Below, in pieces: positions 1-7,000 of a DNA stretch of 10,351 nucleotides. Below the pieces are notes generated by a model that saw only the letters and a program-made list of their open reading frames with translations, searched no databases and was not told the DNA's origin. A program made the position numbers and the translations under genes. The stretch lies in assembly GCA_016874315.1 (NCBI GenBank), contig VGTX01000021.1:1-10351 (forward strand), written 5' to 3'. This DNA comes from Gammaproteobacteria bacterium (GTDB taxonomy: Bacteria > Pseudomonadota > Gammaproteobacteria > Berkiellales > Berkiellaceae). Position 1 is the stretch's first letter; each line of letters starts with the position of its first letter.

Positions 1-970
1 GGTTTTAGAGTCTTCAAGTCAATTTGACGATTGGGCCAATAATCCAAACCGCACACAAGAAGATTTTATTGAAAAATGGAATTCACGATGGATTATGGCT
101 CTCTTACAAGTAACAGGAAAGCAATTCATTCGGGTTGCTGCACTGGGTCATTTATATTGGCCCTTTGAGCAAGAAAATCTTAATGCCGATATGCAATATC
201 TTATTGGGAAAAGAATACTGCAAGGTCTTCCTGAATTTACAGAAGCAGATTGTGCAGATCTGGACTGTCGCCTCGAAATGAATAGTCTAGCACAATCTTT
301 TCGCGAGCAACTGATGATTAATCATATTGCACAATTTTTTGCAAGAACAAGAGATTTTGATGGGGATAATGTGATCATTCAGTCTGTTGTGGATTATTAC
401 GAAGCTCTTATTGCCGCTCGCATGCGTATGCATAAACCAGAGCAACGAATTGAGCGCGTTAAAAAGAATCGAAATAACATCACTGTTGCAAATTATAAAA
501 TTGCAAATCAAATCGAGATGAATAATGACGTGACGCAAGCTTGGTCCGAGCAAGATCAGGAATTTTTGCAGTTTATCGCTGAATATTACGCAGCATCTGA
601 TAAGAAAGCATTTATTGCAGCTCAATCAATAGAGAAACGGCAAGTGATATTGCAGTGTATTGAGGTTGTTATTCAGCATCGTGGCAGTATGTTAGATTTT
701 CTAACACAGCTTGAAGGGATTATGCGAGCTATACATGAAACTCAAAATATTAACCTTTCAAGAGAGTTTTTCGTGAGTATGGCGGGGGCCATTATTGCTC
801 CAGGTTTCACTGAACGTTTTAATAATACAGAAGCAGATTCTATAGTGAGTCATTGGTCAAACGTTTCACCGATTGGTCAATATATTATCCTATCGAGCAC
901 TTCATCTCATTCAGATTCTGAAATAACAAAATTTTTTGAAACTGCAACTCCTCAGCAGCGGAAAGAATTT
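1..970 (+). repeat. Near-identical paralogous block, copy 1 (pairs with 4679-5648)
   Basis: Bases 1-970 align without any gap to 4679-5648 at a constant offset of 4678. I count about 34 mismatches by eye, so about 96.5% identity. Most fall between 121 and 600; bases 1-120, 597-676 and 781-915 are identical. Similarity drops sharply after 970. The patchy pattern suggests recent duplication or gene conversion between the two giant genes. Confidence 0.93.
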
Positions 971-3883
971 CTAGATACATTCTTAAATCAGAGATTCTGT
1001 GATTTTATTGATGATATGAATTCAAAAAATGAAAGTTATTCTTTATATTCTATAAAAGTTCGTATTACTGAATTGTTGGAACGATATGGTGCTCTTATGA
1101 GCGATGAAGAGATCATCAATCATATTAATACAATTCAAAATCCAATGACACCTTTATCTGTTCCATTGATTCTGCGGGCATTCAAGCTAAGTTCGGATGA
1201 TGTTGTTATTCTGCCTTCTATCAAGAAGTTAATTCATTCAAAAGAATTACTTAAAAAAGTGCTGGAAGGCCTGCCAGATAATAGCACTGATATCTTAAAG
1301 CGTATTTGTTCTGATTTAAAAGAACAACTTCCAGAGTACATTAAAAATCCTTATGATGATCGGGATATGATACGTGTTCTATCAGATCATATGGATAAAG
1401 ACACCTGGGAAAAGCTTTTCGAAAAAATGCTTAGTCTCAATGGAAGTCAAAACCATATTGGAAGCATTGTTTATGCATGTCCAATAGCTTGGCGTGAAGA
1501 ATTTACGGAAAAATACAAAATTCAAATCGCTATATTGATTTTGCGATCTAATCGCGACATTTACAAAACAACGAAAGATTGTTTAGAAAAAGAATCAGAT
1601 GTTAGCGCGTTATTAAAAGAAGTTTTTAGTCGGTTGTTATATGATGATACTCAAAAAGTAACAGATATTTTTCACATCTTAAAACAGTTTAATTCGGAGG
1701 ATATCAAATCATTGTTTAATAAGCATGCTAATCGATTGAAAAGCTTAGTATTCAGTAATCCACAAGAAAACTTTCATTACATAACTGACTTACTCATAAA
1801 AGCTGACTCCGCTGAAATATCCGATGAGATTTTTTCAGATTTGAAGGAAGTTGTGTTCCAGATATTAAACAAAGCGTTAATTGATTTAAACAGTGATTCA
1901 GTAGTCGAGTTTAGTATGATTTTCAAGGCATTTTCTAATAAAAAGTTAGAAATTTTTAATAATATTCAATCTGAATTAAAAAATGCTATGAGAGTCGCGA
2001 GAAATCACGAAACTGTTATACATGAGGTTTTTAAAGTATTGAAAGATGCTCCATGGTTTGATTTTTATGATGAATTCAAGGCTGATATTGCCGGATTTGT
2101 GAGGAGTGCGGATAATTTTTTATATTGGTCTAAAGTCTTATCACCCTCTCAAATAAAAGATTTGTATCATAACACATTTGGTTCTAATGGGGTGCAATCA
2201 TTTTTAGAGAAAGAAATCAAAGCGCTTGATGGTAGAGATTCATCATTTCGTAGATTGAAAGCATATACAGATATCATGCGTGTTTTAGATCAGGATTCTA
2301 GAGCGCACTTTTTTCAATTATTAATTGATAATAAGGTTCTAGATCAATTTTTTATGATGTTTCGTAGAGAAGCGTATCTCATGTGGCGAGATCATGTTAT
2401 GTCGGTAGCAGACGCAATCACCTCTCTGACAGCTGAGGAGAAAAATATAATACATCAATATATTGTCCTTGAAAAAGAATATATTTTTAAACGAATTCGT
2501 AACTTACATGATCTTGCTCATTTCTACTCCGCTGTTATTGCGGACTCACTAGATTCAGAAGAGACACAAATTTTGAAAAAAGAGTTATCTTCCCGTATCA
2601 ATCGTGCATTACCATCGACTGCTCAGCTTAAAGAAAACAGCATGGAATATCTTTTTAAAATATGGGCTAAAAGGTCGTCTATACAAGAGCTAGCTATTCG
2701 CTCAATTCTTGAAGGAGTTAATAAATATAAGATTGAGAACATATATACCGGCGCTATTGAAAACAATAAGAAAGAGCTTTTAGATTTGTTTGCAAATAAA
2801 GAATTTTACGATTTTTTAATTATGGTCAAGAATGACAATACACGAGATTTGAGGGTGTTGATTGTTGAGGATGCTGTGCAAGTGATTCAGTATTATGCAT
2901 CAAAGGCCGTAAAGAAAGAATTACTCGATCATCTGAATACCCTTCATGAAGAGGTTCCTCCTATTTATTTCCCAATCCTTGTTGCTGTTCTAAATGAATC
3001 GGATATTAATCAGCAAATAACAATCCCGCTATCAAGATTCGTTCATTCGAGGGAATCATTTTTTGAACTATTAGATCGTGGATTAAACGAGTCAGCTATA
3101 GAGCGCTTATTCTTCGATTTGAAAGAAAGCATTCCAGATTATATAGAATCTTTCCGCGACTTAATGCGTATCAGTATGAATCCTAATACAGCGCTTTTGT
3201 ATTCTGAAATGATCCAAAAAATTGTTGCCAAAATGGCGGGCCTTAGCAAAACAGCAGATGATATTATTTTTATCTTGGACTGGTTGCCTGCAATTCCAAG
3301 TGATTTCAGAAAAGAATTTTTTAGGAAACATGAAGCGCAAATCACTGCTATCTTCGGGCCTGATTCCAGTGTATATGAGAAATACTCCCTTCTAGATAAT
3401 CATCATATCAATCCAATTATTACTCCATTAATACATGAGTCATTGAGTATTCATCCTGAAGCTAACAGTGTCTTGGAGAGTGATGATAGTGCCGAGCTAT
3501 CGAAATCTACTATCGAAATATCATCGGCAGAACCTAATAATTTACCAGCATCTGATGATGTGCAAGAGAAAAGTGCTTCTTCAGAGTCCAGCATTATTTT
3601 TAATGAAGATGCACAAAGAGAGGATGCTCAAGAAAAAATTGTTATGATGGAGGCTGAAGATCTTAACACACCTGCAATAGAGAGTGACGCAGAAATCTCT
3701 TCAGATGAAGCAACTGAAGATACCATGATTAGTTCTAACACCGCAGCTCCGAATGACACAGAAGAAAATGCACGAGAATCAATTATTGCTCCTCTCACTC
3801 ATAAAACAGATACTCCTCGGAAGAATACAAATATTTTTGATGGAGATGATGGCTCGCGTCCGCCGAATTGTAACATTATGTAA
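2..3883 (+). CDS. Giant helical effector-like protein, 5'-truncated by the window edge (gene 1)
   Basis: The frame is open from base 2, giving 1293 visible residues. The first in-frame ATG, at 95, is not the true start: codons 2-94 match gene 2 internally, so roughly 223 further residues should lie upstream (about 1,500 in all). Visible order: near-identical shared region (2-970), a ~230-residue module (971-1658), a helical middle (1659-2779), a second copy of the module (2780-3460), a Ser/Glu/Asp-rich tail that looks disordered (3461-3780), the motif IAPLTH (3785-3802), and the last four residues CNIM. I see no signal peptide in the visible part, no membrane segment and no catalytic motif. 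CNIM fits the eukaryotic CaaX farnesylation consensus (K-Ras4B ends CVIM, lamin B CAIM), which suggests an effector lipidated inside a host cell. The acidic tail and shared C-terminal motif would suit a C-terminal secretion signal of type IV (Dot/Icm) kind. That role is inference; the coding call is firm. Confidence 0.9.
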   Translation, partial: VLESSSQFDDWANNPNRTQEDFIEKWNSRWIMALLQVTGKQFIRVAALGHLYWPFEQENLNADMQYLIGKRILQGLPEFTEADCADLDCRLEMNSLAQSFREQLMINHIAQFFARTRDFDGDNVIIQSVVDYYEALIAARMRMHKPEQRIERVKKNRNNITVANYKIANQIEMNNDVTQAWSEQDQEFLQFIAEYYAASDKKAFIAAQSIEKRQVILQCIEVVIQHRGSMLDFLTQLEGIMRAIHETQNINLSREFFVSMAGAIIAPGFTERFNNTEADSIVSHWSNVSPIGQYIILSSTSSHSDSEITKFFETATPQQRKEFLDTFLNQRFCDFIDDMNSKNESYSLYSIKVRITELLERYGALMSDEEIINHINTIQNPMTPLSVPLILRAFKLSSDDVVILPSIKKLIHSKELLKKVLEGLPDNSTDILKRICSDLKEQLPEYIKNPYDDRDMIRVLSDHMDKDTWEKLFEKMLSLNGSQNHIGSIVYACPIAWREEFTEKYKIQIAILILRSNRDIYKTTKDCLEKESDVSALLKEVFSRLLYDDTQKVTDIFHILKQFNSEDIKSLFNKHANRLKSLVFSNPQENFHYITDLLIKADSAEISDEIFSDLKEVVFQILNKALIDLNSDSVVEFSMIFKAFSNKKLEIFNNIQSELKNAMRVARNHETVIHEVFKVLKDAPWFDFYDEFKADIAGFVRSADNFLYWSKVLSPSQIKDLYHNTFGSNGVQSFLEKEIKALDGRDSSFRRLKAYTDIMRVLDQDSRAHFFQLLIDNKVLDQFFMMFRREAYLMWRDHVMSVADAITSLTAEEKNIIHQYIVLEKEYIFKRIRNLHDLAHFYSAVIADSLDSEETQILKKELSSRINRALPSTAQLKENSMEYLFKIWAKRSSIQELAIRSILEGVNKYKIENIYTGAIENNKKELLDLFANKEFYDFLIMVKNDNTRDLRVLIVEDAVQVIQYYASKAVKKELLDHLNTLHEEVPPIYFPILVAVLNESDINQQITIPLSRFVHSRESFFELLDRGLNESAIERLFFDLKESIPDYIESFRDLMRISMNPNTALLYSEMIQKIVAKMAGLSKTADDIIFILDWLPAIPSDFRKEFFRKHEAQITAIFGPDSSVYEKYSLLDNHHINPIITPLIHESLSIHPEANSVLESDDSAELSKSTIEISSAEPNNLPASDDVQEKSASSESSIIFNEDAQREDAQEKIVMMEAEDLNTPAIESDAEISSDEATEDTMISSNTAAPNDTEENARESIIAPLTHKTDTPRKNTNIFDGDDGSRPPNCNIM
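971..1658 (+). repeat. ~230-residue protein module, copy A (in gene 1)
   Basis: Protein-level repeat. It begins with LDxFxNQxFxDF, continues with a helix containing HINT, a P-L-rich segment, a motif I-H-S-K-E, then LKEQLPEYI (from about 1316), and ends near the helix LLYDDTQ. Copies B (2780-3460) and C (5649-6368) follow the same order; the distance from the LD start to LKE is 345, 339 and 369 nt. The nucleotide sequences are fully diverged, so this is an old duplication. The family is not recognised; it looks all-helical. Confidence 0.6.
2780..3460 (+). repeat. ~230-residue protein module, copy B (in gene 1)
   Basis: Starts with LDLFANKEFYDFL, then HLNTL, a P-rich hydrophobic helix ending in NESD, the motif F-V-H-S-R-E-S-F-F, LKESIPDYIE (about 3119) and the helix FRKEFFRKHEAQI, which matches REEFTEKYKIQI in copy A. 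It forms the last folded-looking part of gene 1 before the acidic tail. Gene 2 has no clear second copy at the equivalent place, one of the main differences between the paralogues. Confidence 0.6.
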
Positions 3884-3904
3884 GAGTGAAATGAGTTATA
3901 CAGA

Positions 3905-3932
3905 AAGACATGATAATCAGTTATCATGTCTT
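3905..3932. terminator. Perfect 12-bp stem-loop after gene 1
   Basis: AAGACATGATAA (3905-3916) and TTATCATGTCTT (3921-3932) pair perfectly around the 4-nt loop TCAG, 21 bases after gene 1's stop codon. The position and stem fit a transcription terminator, but the stem is AT-rich and no T tract follows (next bases ACATGAAA), so intrinsic termination is uncertain. It could instead protect the mRNA 3' end. Confidence 0.45.
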
Positions 3933-3935
3933 ACA

Positions 3936-3953
3936 TGAAATAGTGCGATTTCA
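3936..3953. promoter_or_regulatory. Inverted repeat TGAAAT-N6-ATTTCA between the giant genes
   Basis: TGAAAT (3936-3941) and ATTTCA (3948-3953) are perfect inverted half-sites separated by six bases, which is operator-like geometry. It is the middle of three consecutive dyads in the 127-bp gap, upstream of gene 2. Short AT-rich dyads arise easily by chance in DNA of this composition. Confidence 0.25.
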
Positions 3954-3967
3954 CCATTATTGCATAG

Positions 3968-3997
3968 AAAAGACACATACTTAGATATATGTCTTTT
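3968..3997 (+). terminator. Stem-loop with T run just before gene 2 (terminator or attenuator)
   Basis: AAAAGACACATA (3968-3979) pairs with TATATGTCTTTT (3986-3997) with one C-A mismatch and a 6-nt loop. The right arm ends in TTTT, so it resembles a weak intrinsic terminator. It ends only 13 bases before the preferred ATG of gene 2, leaving no room for a promoter in between. If it works as a terminator, gene 2 transcripts starting upstream must read through it, which would make it an attenuator-like leader element. Its arms resemble those of the 3905-3932 hairpin (both contain AAGACA). Confidence 0.4.
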
Positions 3998-4010
3998 AAT
4001 ATCTCAATAT

Positions 4011-7000
4011 ATGCAAAATACATTTTCATACCAATATTATCTTGAGTTTGCTTCGGGTGAATATCCATCCCACCTCATTCGCATTCGCCCTCCATCAGAG
4101 CAATCTTCAGAAAAATGCCCGCCAGTTGTCGAGCGAAGACAAATTTCTCATTTAAGCGAAGATGGTACTATGCATTTTAATGGACCATGGGCTGAATGTC
4201 ATGACGCTCAGCATGAAGTGCGGGTCTTCAAGCCGGGAGACGACCGTCAGCAACTGTTAATCCATTTTGCAGCAGAATGGTGGGTTGTTGATATTGTCGA
4301 GCGCGCAGGCCAGCGCATGCTACAGGTTCGTATGCCTCGCTGTATCGAGTCTATAAAAGATCAGGGTCTCGTTTCTCTACAACCTCGTTCTAGCTCAAAA
4401 AATACTGAACTCTCTAAAATACAAATCTCTCCAGAAGCTTTACCTGTTTGTCCTCCAGAGCACCAGACCGCTCTGACAAGATGGATTTTGGCAGATGAGT
4501 CAGCGAAATCGCGCGAAACGGTTTCTATTCAACAAGCAGAAGAGCATTTTTTCTCTAAAGTCACCGTTGGCGATACCCATCCCGAGCCATCACAGCTAGA
4601 GCCATTTGAGCTGTATGTCTGGAAAGAGGATGGTGTTTGGCATGGAGTCTATTCCTTATTTGAATCGCAAAAGCATATGGTTTTAGAGTCTTCAAGTCAA
4701 TTTGACGATTGGGCCAATAATCCAAACCGCACACAAGAAGATTTTATTGAAAAATGGAATTCACGATGGATTATGGCTCTCTTACAAGTAACAGGAAAGC
4801 AATTCGTTCGAGTTGCTGCACTTGGACATTTATATTGGCCCTTTGAGCAAGAAAATCTTAATGCCGATATGCAATATCTTATTGGAAAAAGAATACTGCA
4901 AGGTCTTCCTGAATTTACAGAAGAGGATTGTCCAGATCTGGACTGTCGCCTCGAAATGAATAGTCTGTCACAATCCTTTCGAGAGCAATTGATGATTAAT
5001 CATATTGCACAATTTTTTGCAAGAACAAGAGATTTTGATGGGGATAATGTGATCATTCAGTCTGTCGTGGATTATTACGAAGCGCTTATTGCCGCTCGTA
5101 TGCGTATGTATAAACCAGAGCAATCGATTGAGCGTGTTAAAAAAAATCGAAATAACATCACTGTTGCAAACTATAAAATCGCAAATCAAATTGAGATGAA
5201 TAATGACGTGACGCAAGCTTGGTCCGAGCAAGATCAGGAATTTTTGCAGTTCATCAATGAATATTACGAAGCATCTGATAAGAAAGCATTTATTGCAGCT
5301 CAATCAATAGAGAAACGGCAAGTGATATTGCAGTGTATTGAGGTTGTTATTCAGCAGCGTGGCAGTATGTTAGATTTTCTAACACAGCTTGAAGGGATTA
5401 TGCGAGCTATACATGCAACTCAAAATATTAACCTTTCAAGAGAGTTTTTCGTGAGTATGGCGGGGGCCATTATTGCTCCAGGTTTCACTGAACGTTTTAA
5501 TAATACAGAAGCAGATTCTATAGTGAGTCATTGGTCAAACGTTTCACCGATTGGTCAATATATTATCCTATCGAGCACTTCATCTCATTCAGATTCTGAA
5601 ATGACAAATTTTTTTGAAACTGCAACTCCTCAGCAGCGGAAAGAATTCTTAGACTGCTTTGCAAATCAACCTTTCTGTGATCTTGTCATATCAATCCATC
5701 ATAAGCATTGGGATTCATTTGGTATGTCAGGTTTGTATTCATATGGTACCTCAGGAACGTTTATTCAATGTCTACGTAATATGTTGAATAAACACCTATC
5801 ATATTTTAGCGACGATGAGATTCTCGATTATATTAATCAATCTGGTCCAGCTACAGTGCTTTTGATTCCCATAATTATGCGAGTGCTAAAAAATAGAGAG
5901 TTGAACTCTGCCAGGACAATTTCTTTATCAGTGTTAATTGATTCGACTGAGGTGTTTTTTGCGCTGTTGATATTAAATAAAAATGATGGGCAGTTCGTGA
6001 GACATATCTGCTTGGAACTTAAAGAAAAAATACCGGATTACTTTAACTCCATAGAAGATGTGAAAAAATTTCAAAAAGAGTATTTGTTTAAGTTTATCGA
6101 TGATAAGACATTTATCAACATTCTTGAAAAAGTTATCAGTATTTCTACTGCTGAACATATTGAAATTATTGAAAGCTTAATGAGTCGTTTATCCATCGAA
6201 GAGCGAAAAGAACTCTCCGATCTACATAAAGAGACACTTTCAAGGTGGATTCTTCTTGAAGTTGTTGATATTTACGAAGATGCGAAATATTTTTTCGGTA
6301 ATTCTGAGAATGTTAGCGAAATACTGAGATCAACATTTAAAGACATGCTATTCGATCCTACACAAGATCCATTACACGTATTATGGATGCTGAGTCGATT
6401 TAATGGGCAGGATATTCAATTGATATGTAGTGAATATCATGAAAGAATCCAAGAGATATTATTGAATGCTCCGAAAAATAAAATTCATAGTGTTAAAACG
6501 ATTTTGATTAAGGCAGAATCGACAGACTTATCAAATGAATTTTTTCAAATAGTTGAGTCTTTTATTATAGCAGAGGCAGTTGAGCATTGTGATTCCCTGA
6601 ATGTTGTTATTCCTGACGATGGGCCAAGTATCGAAGATATATGGGATGAATTAATTTTTATTCAAGAGCTCGATTTGCATCCAATTTATACAACACTCGA
6701 AGCCTTTCCTTCAAAGAAGGAATATATATTCAATAAAATTAAAACACCTCTTATAGAGGCCATTCAACGAAGTAATGATTACGATCTTTTTAAAGTTTTC
6801 CAGACCTTTTATGATGTCCCTGGTTTTGATTTTTATGACATATTAAAAGATCGAATCGCGTCTTCTATAACGTCAATCGATCAGCTTTATAAGTGGCTTG
6901 ATGTATTATCGCCAGAGAAGATAGGTGAATTTTGTAAAGATGTGATCGTTAATAAGGGAAATATTTTCTCGTCACTTGAAAATGAAAAAAATACCATAAA

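Noticed and set aside
95..97. ATG at 95 as the true start of gene 1
   Set aside because: The frame is open to the left edge and codons 2-94 match the middle of gene 2 exactly, so the gene continues upstream.
287..5303. Two similar minus-strand open frames of about 110 codons (287-625 and 4968-5303) that look like a conserved gene pair
   Set aside because: They lie opposite the near-identical block of the two giant genes, so their similarity is a by-product of that duplication; they have no ribosome binding site and the forward frame is clearly the coding one.
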